Of a stretch of DNA of 64,000 nt, positions 1-8,553 are shown in pieces. This DNA comes from CAYUWG01 sp964448285 (GTDB lineage: Bacteria > Bacteroidota > Ignavibacteria > SZUA-365). The stretch lies in contig CAYUWG010000013.1 of the NCBI GenBank assembly GCA_964448285.1, forward strand, positions 10,970 to 74,969, in the 5' to 3' direction. Position 1 is the first letter of the stretch, and the number at the start of each line of letters is the position of its first letter. Under the pieces are notes generated by a model. That model had not been told where the DNA came from. It searched no databases and saw nothing but the letters and a program-made list of their open reading frames with translations. A program made the translations under genes and the position numbers.

Positions 1-276
1 AGCAACGGTTCGTATGGTTCGAGGCTGACCGGCGCAGGCTTCGGTGGATGCACAATACATCTCATTCAAGAAGAGAAGAGCAATACATTTATTTCGCAAG
101 TGCTTAATGCTTTCTACACTGCAAAAAGAATACATGCATTCGAACAATCGACTGGAGAAGAATTCCGGGTAGATGATGCTGTCTTCTCGTGTAAACCGGA
201 AATGGGAGCGATGATTGAAAAGCTCGATAGACGCGGGCTTTCTTCTATCTCGAGCGTGGTGGAGGGAGGAGGATAG
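1..276 (+). CDS. galK: Galactokinase, C-terminal fragment (cut by window edge)
   Basis: Only the last 91 codons are present and the 5' part lies outside the window. Near the start it reads GSRLTGAGFGGCTIHL, the C-terminal glycine-rich GHMP-kinase motif in the form typical of galactokinase. Galactokinase phosphorylates galactose to galactose-1-phosphate, the entry step of the Leloir pathway. The stop codon TAG (274-276) shares its last base with the GTG start of the next gene, so the two are probably translationally coupled. A GH36 alpha-galactosidase-like gene further down the same operon could supply the galactose. Another GHMP sugar kinase is possible but less likely given this motif. Confidence 0.85.
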   Translation, partial: SNGSYGSRLTGAGFGGCTIHLIQEEKSNTFISQVLNAFYTAKRIHAFEQSTGEEFRVDDAVFSCKPEMGAMIEKLDRRGLSSISSVVEGGG

Positions 277-2105
277 TGTCACCGGATGACAGGCGGCAAT
301 ACCTCATTTCGCTTTGTACGGAATGTGGAAAGCGATACTTCAATGCAGAAACTCGAGTGTGTCTGATCCCGCGGGATACATTGTGGTTTGCGACCGGTTT
401 GGTGTTGAATGGCAGTAAAACAGACCAAGATCTTGGGATGTCATTGATCGAAGAATCAAAAAACGAAGACAACTCCCATACACCGGCGACGATGATCGTC
501 GTGTTGCATGCGCTTCGAGACATTCTTTCTGAAAAAGCAAATGTACATCTTCGATCAGAGATACAGCGGTCGCTCGTTCGTGCTGCACTCGTTGAATGGC
601 ACGACGGAAATGTCAATCATCCATTGGGTGCTTGGTGCACATTGACATGCGGGGGCGAACTATCCGATGAACGTTGGGCGGTAGAACTTGGGTATCAACG
701 ATTGAAGCGGTTCCGCTCGATCATTGGTGACCGACGGCATAGTAATCTTAGGCAAGCGGAGATGTCTGAGTACAATAGTCTGACATACTCGGCACTCGAT
801 ATAATCTTCCTTGCGATCATTGCTGAATATGTTGTTAATCAAGAAACGAAGCATCTCGCTCTTTTCCTAGAGCAACGACTTTGGCTTAACATGGCAATGC
901 AATTCCATGCACCGAGCGGACAGTTCGCAGGACCTCACTCACGTTCCTACATCGATGATTCGCATGGTGGCTATTCAGCGATGCACGCTCTTTGGTATCG
1001 AATCTTCGATAATGTCCGTCTCGATCCTGAAATTCCCAAGACTTATAATCATCCTTCAAATCTGCTTCAAAATGCGATTACTGCTATTACGCCATTGCAC
1101 ATACCTGAGCCGGCGGTCGAGATGGCGTGGAAAAAGCCCTTTCCATATTCATTCAGAAAACGGACATACGGTGAGTCATATCACGAGAATCATTCTGAAA
1201 AGTATTTCGATTCTGAAGTTTATCCCGGCGGATGGAGTGAACTAGTGACATACATGACGCCGGAGTATGCACTCGGAACAGCCTCGTTGCCGTACGTAAA
1301 TGCCGCGCAGTCTGACAGTGTTATTCTAAGAATAAAAAACAAGTTCGGCCATCGTTCAATGTTCTCACGTGCAGTGTTTAATGACTCAGTCGCCGGTCAG
1401 AAAAACCGTTGCCATGTTACGAAGGGACAGATCGATGAAAGCTATCTTTACGAAGAAGGCAGAGTGTTCACAGCCCAGCATAACGGGAAAGCAATCGTTT
1501 GCTATCATCCGAAACGTGCGGGACATACCGGCATCCGGAGTTTTCGCGTGGATATCATTTGCACTTTCGATAAGAGTTTCGAACAGTTGCATATTGGTGA
1601 TATCGAGATGACACATTATCCTCAAGAGTTTCATTCATTGGTACCTATCTTCTTTCAGGATTACCAGACATTCTGTGCGATCGTCCCTTTGATGCTTTCG
1701 CCCTTGAGTAATCCTGCTATGAAAGTGTGGCTAAACAATGGATATTTGATAATATCGCTGATTAACTATGATGGGAAAGAAAAGGATTGCACCAGAGATG
1801 AACTGACTGCGTGGCGTAATGGATTTATTATCAAGGTAGCAGAGTCACGCGAATACACGTCTTTTGATAAATTCAAGGCTTACATAGAAACTACTCGTAT
1901 CGATGATTTGTGGCAAGACCGCGTGCGGACGTTGAAGTATCATGATCAAAATAATACCCTCGCACTTTCCTATGATCCATTCGCAGAACGAATTCTTTTA
2001 TCTACCGTCGATGAAAACGAATGCAAGTACGATGGAATGTTTGTCGAATGTGAGGGATTGAATTCGTTTAGACCGCAAACGTTGTTTGGGAGTGAGGCAC
2101 TGTGA
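276..2105 (+). CDS. Unrecognised large protein, probably an (alpha/alpha)-toroid glycan-active enzyme
   Basis: A 609-residue protein with no visible signal peptide or membrane segment. The first ~330 residues are mainly helical. They contain a motif around residues 214-226 (APSGQFAGPHSRSY) that resembles active-site loops of toroid-fold lyases or hydrolases. The C-terminal ~250 residues look beta-rich, as in the sandwich domains that follow such toroids. I cannot assign it to a named family. Its position between galactokinase and a sugar importer, inside an operon of carbohydrate enzymes, suggests it acts on an imported oligosaccharide in the cytoplasm. The GTG start overlaps the galactokinase stop by one base. 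Its own TGA overlaps the next start (GTGA). Confidence 0.6.
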   Translation: MSPDDRRQYLISLCTECGKRYFNAETRVCLIPRDTLWFATGLVLNGSKTDQDLGMSLIEESKNEDNSHTPATMIVVLHALRDILSEKANVHLRSEIQRSLVRAALVEWHDGNVNHPLGAWCTLTCGGELSDERWAVELGYQRLKRFRSIIGDRRHSNLRQAEMSEYNSLTYSALDIIFLAIIAEYVVNQETKHLALFLEQRLWLNMAMQFHAPSGQFAGPHSRSYIDDSHGGYSAMHALWYRIFDNVRLDPEIPKTYNHPSNLLQNAITAITPLHIPEPAVEMAWKKPFPYSFRKRTYGESYHENHSEKYFDSEVYPGGWSELVTYMTPEYALGTASLPYVNAAQSDSVILRIKNKFGHRSMFSRAVFNDSVAGQKNRCHVTKGQIDESYLYEEGRVFTAQHNGKAIVCYHPKRAGHTGIRSFRVDIICTFDKSFEQLHIGDIEMTHYPQEFHSLVPIFFQDYQTFCAIVPLMLSPLSNPAMKVWLNNGYLIISLINYDGKEKDCTRDELTAWRNGFIIKVAESREYTSFDKFKAYIETTRIDDLWQDRVRTLKYHDQNNTLALSYDPFAERILLSTVDENECKYDGMFVECEGLNSFRPQTLFGSEAL

Positions 2106-3004
2106 GGACTCCGAGATCATCAGCAATCGGGTATGCGTTCGTATCTCCATGGCTTTTCGGATTTCTCCTATTGACAGCGGGACCTATGCTGTATTCCTTA
2201 TACCTTAGCTTCACCTCAGCATCCCTATTGAGCCCGCAGCGATGGACAGGTCTTGAGAACTACGAGCAGATGCTTCTCGACGATTCACTCTTCTATGAAA
2301 GCCTTTTGAATACCGTGCATTATGTCGGGTTCTCCGTGCCGCTAGGAATAGTACTTGCGCTCGCGTTAGCCGTATTACTACATCAAAAAGTTCGAGGAAT
2401 TGCATATTTCAGGACAATGTTCTTTCTCCCGTCTGTTACGAATATGGTTGCGATTTCTGTATTGTGGTTGTGGATTTTCAATCCTGAATTCGGACTACTC
2501 AATTCAGTATTATCGTGGTTCGCTATCGAAGGACCCCTGTGGCTGCAAAGTGAAGAATGTTCGAAGCCTGCATTGATTCTCATGTCTCTATGGGGGGTAG
2601 GAGGAATGATGATCATCTTTCTCGCCGCACTGCAAGGTGTTCCAAGTGAACTGTACAAGGCAGCAGAACTTGATGGTGCCGGTTCGTGGGCTCGCTTCCG
2701 CAAGATTACAATACCAATGATTTCTCCTGCTCTCTTTTTCAATCTCATTATAGGAATCATCGGAAGTTTTCAAGTATTCACGCAGGCGTTTGTGATGACA
2801 GGAGGAGCTCAGCCCGGCAGTGAAGGTGGTCCGAACAACTCAACGTTGTTTTTCGTGTTGTATCTCTACAAAAAAGCATTTCAGGAATTCAAAATGGGGT
2901 ATGCTTCCGCTCTCGCTTGGGTACTTTTTGGAATTGTGGCAGTTCTTACCTTTCTGTTAACCCGAACTACGAAGGGGTGGATTCACTATGAAGCAGCGAG
3001 TTAG
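2102..3004 (+). CDS. Sugar ABC transporter permease, MalF/UgpA type
   Basis: A 300-residue inner-membrane permease with about six hydrophobic segments. The cytoplasmic EAA loop is clear near residues 185-210 (ELYKAAELDGAGSWARFRKI followed by IPMISPALFF) and is the docking site for the ATPase. Length and N-terminal topology fit the CUT1 family, which imports di- and oligosaccharides. It forms a pair with the next gene, and the substrate-binding lipoprotein follows. No ATPase gene is in the cluster, so a shared MsmK/UgpC-type ATPase encoded elsewhere is likely. The GTG start overlaps the previous stop. Confidence 0.93.
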   Translation: MRTPRSSAIGYAFVSPWLFGFLLLTAGPMLYSLYLSFTSASLLSPQRWTGLENYEQMLLDDSLFYESLLNTVHYVGFSVPLGIVLALALAVLLHQKVRGIAYFRTMFFLPSVTNMVAISVLWLWIFNPEFGLLNSVLSWFAIEGPLWLQSEECSKPALILMSLWGVGGMMIIFLAALQGVPSELYKAAELDGAGSWARFRKITIPMISPALFFNLIIGIIGSFQVFTQAFVMTGGAQPGSEGGPNNSTLFFVLYLYKKAFQEFKMGYASALAWVLFGIVAVLTFLLTRTTKGWIHYEAAS

Positions 3005-3007
3005 CTA

Positions 3008-3844
3008 ATGCGCCCGAGCATAAAAGCTATTCCGACCTACAGCCTTCTAATTGTCTTTGGGTCTGTATTCTCCCTTCCAGTACTTTGGATGTTGTCTTCC
3101 TCATTACATGAATTAAAAGATATCTTCGTACACCCGTATCGCTGGATACCGTCCGTACTCCGATTTGAAAATTATGAGCGGGCAGTCACTCTGATGACAT
3201 TTTTGAGATATCTCATAAACACACTGATTATTACAATTCCAACGATCGTATTCACTGTCCTTTCGAGTTCCATAGTTGCGTACGGATTTTCACGATTAAA
3301 ATTCAAGGGTCGTGACAAACTCTTTGCGCTTTGTCTTGCTACGATGATGTTACCCGGTCAGGTGACGATGATACCGCTCTATATGGGTTATGCCTCGTTA
3401 GGCTGGGTTGATACATACCTTCCGCTGATCATCCCAGCATTGTTCGGCTCTCCATTTTATATTTTTCTTCTGCGTCAATTCCTTCTTACAATCCCGAAAG
3501 AATATGATGAAGCAGCATTGATGGAGGGAACGAGTCGTCTAAGGATATATTGGAGCATCATTTTACCCCAGGCGAAGCCAGCATTGTTGACGGTTGTCAT
3601 TTTCGCATTCATTGGCTCGTGGAATGACTTCTACGGCCCTCTAGTGTATATCAACTCACCTGAACTAGCGACACTCACGTTGGGACTCAATATGATGAAG
3701 ACACAGATACTCGGATCAGGAACCATCGAATGGAATGTTATGATGGCGGCGTCGATGCTTATCCTTCTGCCGAACGTCATAATCTTCTTTTTTGCTCAAA
3801 AACATTTTGTCACTGGTATCAACATCGGTTCATTGAGAGGGTAG
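3008..3844 (+). CDS. Sugar ABC transporter permease, MalG/UgpE type
   Basis: A 278-residue second permease of the CUT1 importer. The EAA loop is visible near residues 165-190 (EYDEAALMEGTSRLRIYW then ILPQAKPAL). The N-terminal transmembrane segment and the C-terminal motif ending in GSLRG are typical of MalG-like subunits. It starts three bases after the stop of its partner permease and is followed eight bases later by the binding protein, so the three subunits are co-transcribed. The substrate cannot be read from the permeases. The neighbouring enzymes suggest a galactose-containing oligosaccharide. Confidence 0.93.
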   Translation: MRPSIKAIPTYSLLIVFGSVFSLPVLWMLSSSLHELKDIFVHPYRWIPSVLRFENYERAVTLMTFLRYLINTLIITIPTIVFTVLSSSIVAYGFSRLKFKGRDKLFALCLATMMLPGQVTMIPLYMGYASLGWVDTYLPLIIPALFGSPFYIFLLRQFLLTIPKEYDEAALMEGTSRLRIYWSIILPQAKPALLTVVIFAFIGSWNDFYGPLVYINSPELATLTLGLNMMKTQILGSGTIEWNVMMAASMLILLPNVIIFFFAQKHFVTGINIGSLRG

Positions 3845-3851
3845 GATCCTA

Positions 3852-5174
3852 ATGGTCAAATATGGTATCGTTACCATTACCTTCAGCTTTCTCGTTTCGT
3901 GCGGGCGGAATCATGATGATATTCCCGAAGTTGTTTATAACTGCTCTGCGAATACTGTGGAAATCGCTTCACTGCAGGAAGAACTTCCAGCATTCGAAAA
4001 ATCATCGGGAATTCGTATCAAGCTCAGCCCCTTCAGTGGTGATGAGAAGCTGATTGCGATGATCGCAGCAGGACAAGCTCCAGATATATTCTATACCAAC
4101 AACACGATGCGCGATCGCTTTGCCTCAGAAGGACACCTTTTGGATCTAAAATCGATTCCTGAGATGACTTCACTCTTAGAGAAGCTGCGTAAGGTAGATG
4201 TCGACCGCAGTACTTCAGTCGATGGAGGAATCTATGCTCTTAGCAACTGGACATTCACATCCGGTGTGTACTACAACCGTGCGATATTCGATAGTCTGAA
4301 GATCTCATATCCGGATTCATCATGGACATGGGACGAAATGGTCGAGATTGCAAGGCAGCTTACTGTGGATACGAATGGCGATGGAAAAACGGATCGGTAC
4401 GGTATTTTTATCGGAAGCCATTTTATAGAGGCGTTCGAGCAAATGAATCATGCACCAATTCAACGAAACGCATTGTACTTGTCTATTTCCGAGGAGTCAC
4501 AGGAAGTCTATCAGAAATATATGTCGCTCATGAAGGAGGGTATCATGCCCGATCTTCGTCGAGTGCAGGCAATGGGGATGCAGGCTTCGCAGATGCTGGA
4601 AAGTGGCCGAGTTGCTATGCTTGTCGAGGCAGTACCGAACATAGGACTTCAAGAGATGCTGAACATCGATTGGGGTGTTGCTGTACTACCGCGATTCGGT
4701 CAAAAAGTCCCACGGTATTTTCGCGCAGGCAGTGGTGGACTTTCAGTAAGCTTGAAAACGAAAAATATAAGCGCGTCAATACGTACACTTGAGTGGATAA
4801 TTTCGAAAGCGAGATTCTATCAACCCAATCCGATACTATCTGAGAGATCATTTGCAGATGAATGGGAGAAAAAGTACCCTCATCTAAAGAACAGGGGAAT
4901 GCGGGAAGTCTGGCTTGCAAGCGAACGATACGACGGTGGGGATGTACGATACTTTGTACGTTTCTCAAGTTGGACATCACAGTCAATACTTGAGCAACTT
5001 CAACCAAAGCTCGATCAACTGTGGGCTGGAAACCTTATGATTTCTGAGCTGGTCGCATCGGTACCTACCATCAATGCACGAGCGAAGAGAGAACTGGAAG
5101 CGGTTCTGTTGAATCCCGGAATCAAACCGTCGTTCAGGACTGCTATCGAAAGCGAAATTGCACGAAGTCGTTGA
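3852..5174 (+). CDS. Extracellular sugar-binding lipoprotein (SBP family 1)
   Basis: A 440-residue binding protein of the ABC importer. A short hydrophobic leader ends in a lipobox (FLVSC, Cys17), so it should be lipid-anchored in the periplasm. Typical features of family 1 solute-binding proteins are present: an early segment reading SGIRIKLSPFSGDEKLIAMI, then APDIFYTNN, and a central region around SWTWDEMVEIARQL with a following DTNGDGKTDRYG. It captures the sugar for the two permeases upstream. The next gene starts within or just after its stop codon. Confidence 0.9.
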   Translation: MVKYGIVTITFSFLVSCGRNHDDIPEVVYNCSANTVEIASLQEELPAFEKSSGIRIKLSPFSGDEKLIAMIAAGQAPDIFYTNNTMRDRFASEGHLLDLKSIPEMTSLLEKLRKVDVDRSTSVDGGIYALSNWTFTSGVYYNRAIFDSLKISYPDSSWTWDEMVEIARQLTVDTNGDGKTDRYGIFIGSHFIEAFEQMNHAPIQRNALYLSISEESQEVYQKYMSLMKEGIMPDLRRVQAMGMQASQMLESGRVAMLVEAVPNIGLQEMLNIDWGVAVLPRFGQKVPRYFRAGSGGLSVSLKTKNISASIRTLEWIISKARFYQPNPILSERSFADEWEKKYPHLKNRGMREVWLASERYDGGDVRYFVRFSSWTSQSILEQLQPKLDQLWAGNLMISELVASVPTINARAKRELEAVLLNPGIKPSFRTAIESEIARSR

Positions 5175-5176
5175 TT

Positions 5177-6511
5177 ATGTTTCGCTTTGACCAGACAGAC
5201 ACTGCGAGCGGTAAAATATTCTACCGTGATGCGTGCATTGCCGAAATAGAAAATCTGAGGATGGGAAACATACGATTTCGGCTGGAAGGGGAAATATCCA
5301 TTGGAATGAACGTCCCCGTCAATCTCTTTTGGCAACAGTATATCAAACATCAGAATCCAGAGAGGAACGCGGGATCGCATGCTAGAATTGAGCATGTAGA
5401 AGCCGGTCACATCCTGAAGTTTAAATGCGTTGGTTCAAACGCGTCCGATGCTTTAGAGAGTGTGTATTATGCAAATGTATCTCTCCGTGATAGCGAGAAT
5501 ATCATATATGATATTGATGCGAGTCTGCGGATTCGCCCGGGTTGTGAATGGTTCATAGAGCCTAATCCACATCACGGTGAATTGGAGTTTTGCCAGGTCT
5601 GGCCGTACCAAACATTCCCTATAGATTCACGCGGGCAAAAGCGGTATGACGCATGCTTGATTCGAAGGAATGATACTTGGCAAAGAATCCCCCATCATCA
5701 CATCGAATCGTCGGACAAGCATAACATCATTCTCAACAGCGGTGATCAGTTTTGCTGGATTATCGAAGATGAAAATCCTGTGGTTGAAATATTCTCAAGG
5801 AACCAAGTATATGCGGGACTTTGCGCATACATGTGGGACGGTCACTTTGGATATCGTGCCCCCCTGAACGGTGTACTTAAAGAAGATGATTCGTTTACTG
5901 CACGGTTTCGTCTCTATTCAATCGACAGAGTGGAGGCTTCGTTGAAATCCCGGATGTCCCAGGAAACGTATCCACAAGAGATAGGAAATACACCGATCGT
6001 ACAAGCGGGGGTCAATACATTTTCTGATACACTGATTACTACACGAATACCGTGGAGACATGTATGGCCTTGGACGTACGAGGTGAAAGGGGCGGCTGAA
6101 TGCTGTCGTGATATATCAGTTGGATACGATGATTCAGCTTCGCTTCGCATCACCTCAAGTGGGGGAGAAGCTCGATGGATGGCTACTACATTTGGATCTG
6201 CTTTCGGCTTTGCGCCACTCCCAGATAACACACATTATCGATTGAGTGCATGGATAAAGACACATGACATTCGTGGGACAGTTCGCCTGCTTATACGAAT
6301 ACATAGAAAGGATATCGGTGATGTATTCGATGTTGAGACATACGATGTATTCTCGTCTATACCGATAGAATCGAGTCTTGAGGACTGGACTATGGTTACC
6401 GTCGAAACACCAAGTATTCACCCGGTACCCGATCGCTTACATATCATCTTGAGCATGAAAGGTGTTGGGACTGTGTGGTTCGATAATGTGTCGTTAAATA
6501 TGGTGGAGTAG
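5177..6511 (+). CDS. Unrecognised beta-sandwich protein with C-terminal CBM-like domain
   Basis: About 444 residues from ATG 5177, or 446 if an in-frame TTG at 5171 that overlaps the previous stop is used. There is no signal peptide. The N-terminal part is rich in predicted beta strands and Trp/Tyr (for example CQVWPYQTFP). The last ~150 residues read like a CBM4/9-type carbohydrate-binding sandwich: an early HYRLSAWIKT, a middle LEDWTMVTVETP and a final GTVWFDNVSLN, the classic pattern of these modules. I do not recognise the N-terminal region. The likely role is binding or processing the oligosaccharide handled by this operon. Confidence 0.55.
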   Translation: MFRFDQTDTASGKIFYRDACIAEIENLRMGNIRFRLEGEISIGMNVPVNLFWQQYIKHQNPERNAGSHARIEHVEAGHILKFKCVGSNASDALESVYYANVSLRDSENIIYDIDASLRIRPGCEWFIEPNPHHGELEFCQVWPYQTFPIDSRGQKRYDACLIRRNDTWQRIPHHHIESSDKHNIILNSGDQFCWIIEDENPVVEIFSRNQVYAGLCAYMWDGHFGYRAPLNGVLKEDDSFTARFRLYSIDRVEASLKSRMSQETYPQEIGNTPIVQAGVNTFSDTLITTRIPWRHVWPWTYEVKGAAECCRDISVGYDDSASLRITSSGGEARWMATTFGSAFGFAPLPDNTHYRLSAWIKTHDIRGTVRLLIRIHRKDIGDVFDVETYDVFSSIPIESSLEDWTMVTVETPSIHPVPDRLHIILSMKGVGTVWFDNVSLNMVE

Positions 6512-6516
6512 CATCA

Positions 6517-8553
6517 GTGGATCTTCACCGTCTTCCAACCGGCATGATGATGTGGTCGATCACGGACGAAGTGATAGAAAATCCGTTGACTCGTGCGACG
6601 CAGTTCAAGGATATACAAACGGCTGGTTTTGACGGTGTAGCGATTTTCGTGCGTTGTAGCCGGTACTCCTGGGATGAGGCGGAAGCGATCGGTGCACAGA
6701 CACATATTCAGGATATGTGCAGAGAGAAGGGTATGCATTTGTGGATCGGTGCAGATCCTCGAATGATGAGGCCGTTCGATGAGCGGTGGTCTGGTGCTAA
6801 TGTGCTTCTATTTGGGAATTGCCCTATGGCAGGTGATGCCTCGAATCTTGTACAGGTTGTCAATGGCCGTTTTTCCGTGCGATGTGAATATCATCCGCGT
6901 CCGGTGCATACGCTTCGCGACTGTGCCGTGGATTATTTACCACTCGGTATTACGAAAGTGTACGCCGTAAGGAGGAATAAACAACCTCTCACTGCAACTG
7001 ATATACAGGATATAACATCCACAGCACATTATTTTATCAACGCTCGTGACCGATATGTTGAAGCTCACGGATTTTACGATCATCCAAAGGATGAACGATG
7101 GTCCGTTGTCGCTTTTTTCCATTTTGCAACCAACCATTTCGACTTTTCCAATCCTATTCATCTATCGCATTATGAAAACAGATTGAAAAAGGTGAGCGAT
7201 GCTGGGTTAAGACCGTATGGCATTCAGTGGGATGAACCCGGTTATACATGTATCATGGGAAGTCTTCCATTTACGCCCGTAATCCGGGAAACATTCAGGG
7301 ATCGAACAACACAACCGTTAAAGGATCTCCTATGGAAGCTTGTATTCGAAGTAGATGACGAATCACACATCACGGTTCGCAAGATTTACTATTCGTTAGT
7401 GCAGGAAACAGTCGATAACGCCAGAATGCGATGCATCACATTCGCACAAACGCTATGGGGCGAAGGATTGATGGAAGGCATACACGATTCGTGGAGATGG
7501 GAATCTGCCGATATGAGTGATATGAATCATGGAAGCCTTGACCTTTGGCGTGCAGGTAAAAACCGCAACGGTGGATACATCGATCTTGGTAGCGTCAACT
7601 TATTGCGCGAAGCACAATCGCCCTTTTACAAAAATCTCGCAACGGTGTTGATTGCAGGAACATCTTTAGCGCGCAACAGCAACCTTCCAGTTGTGTTCAA
7701 CAATCTTTGGACTTCCGGTGACGATGAAGGACGCGGTTGGCAAGTCGAGGTGCTGGCGCATTGCGTCAGGGCAATGGCACTCTTTGGGCACAGATGGATT
7801 GCGCATATCTACGGTCCCGCCGGCATCCTTGGGCAGGAACGATCATTTCTGGGATTACCCGATACTCCCGGTTATCCCACTCATAATACCTGGCTTGCTT
7901 TTCCGGAGTGGTTAGAAATTCTGAAAAGACATCATTCGGCAATAGCACACCAATTACCCTTCTCGAATCTTCTGGTTGTATTTCCAGTCGAAACGATGTA
8001 CGCATTAGCGGATGCACGCGCCAACGTTGCCGCGAGTGATATATTCAATTTGTTGCTTGCGCTGCTCGATTGTAACTACCACGTGGAACTGGCAGCACCG
8101 TCGAGCTTAGAGAGAGCTTACTGGCAGGGGGGTCATTTCTTCTACAATGAACGAGCTTACGACGCAGTTGTCTATCCGTGGCCGAACGTCTTACCGGAGA
8201 ATTGCAAATTGCTGATTGGTGCCGACTACAGAAGGATGATCTTCGCGTTTTCCATGCCGCAGAAAACCGTTCAAAACGAACCGGTGCTTATATTCGATAA
8301 ACCGGAAATGGAGATACAAGCAGTGCTTGACAGACTTTCGTCGTTTTCGACACTCCGACCAGTCGCTGTGCCTCAAAACACATGGGTGACTATGACCAAC
8401 AATGGAGAAGGTACAGTCATCAGTGTGATGCCTTCGAGGGTAGGAGGATCGTTCAGCGGAGTCATTCAATACGAAGGGAGAGAATACACTATACTTGATG
8501 AGCATGGTCTCATTCGGCTATTATTCACGGGGGACGGCGTTAGGATAATATGA
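6517..8553 (+). CDS. Putative TIM-barrel glycosidase-like protein
   Basis: A 678-residue protein starting at GTG 6517, six bases after the previous stop. The opening (QFKDIQTAGFDGVAIFVRCS, then GMHLWIGADPRMM) follows the beta/alpha rhythm of a TIM barrel in clan GH-A-like glycosidases. A strand ending with conserved acids (GIQWDEPGY, residues ~240-248) could carry catalytic residues. A C-terminal segment resembles the beta-galactosidase-trimerisation or GATase-like region found after such barrels (AYDAVVYPWPNVLPENCKLL). There is no signal peptide, so it is probably cytoplasmic. No specific GH family is assigned; the operon context supports a carbohydrate role. Its TGA overlaps the next ATG. 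Confidence 0.55.
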   Translation: MDLHRLPTGMMMWSITDEVIENPLTRATQFKDIQTAGFDGVAIFVRCSRYSWDEAEAIGAQTHIQDMCREKGMHLWIGADPRMMRPFDERWSGANVLLFGNCPMAGDASNLVQVVNGRFSVRCEYHPRPVHTLRDCAVDYLPLGITKVYAVRRNKQPLTATDIQDITSTAHYFINARDRYVEAHGFYDHPKDERWSVVAFFHFATNHFDFSNPIHLSHYENRLKKVSDAGLRPYGIQWDEPGYTCIMGSLPFTPVIRETFRDRTTQPLKDLLWKLVFEVDDESHITVRKIYYSLVQETVDNARMRCITFAQTLWGEGLMEGIHDSWRWESADMSDMNHGSLDLWRAGKNRNGGYIDLGSVNLLREAQSPFYKNLATVLIAGTSLARNSNLPVVFNNLWTSGDDEGRGWQVEVLAHCVRAMALFGHRWIAHIYGPAGILGQERSFLGLPDTPGYPTHNTWLAFPEWLEILKRHHSAIAHQLPFSNLLVVFPVETMYALADARANVAASDIFNLLLALLDCNYHVELAAPSSLERAYWQGGHFFYNERAYDAVVYPWPNVLPENCKLLIGADYRRMIFAFSMPQKTVQNEPVLIFDKPEMEIQAVLDRLSSFSTLRPVAVPQNTWVTMTNNGEGTVISVMPSRVGGSFSGVIQYEGREYTILDEHGLIRLLFTGDGVRII

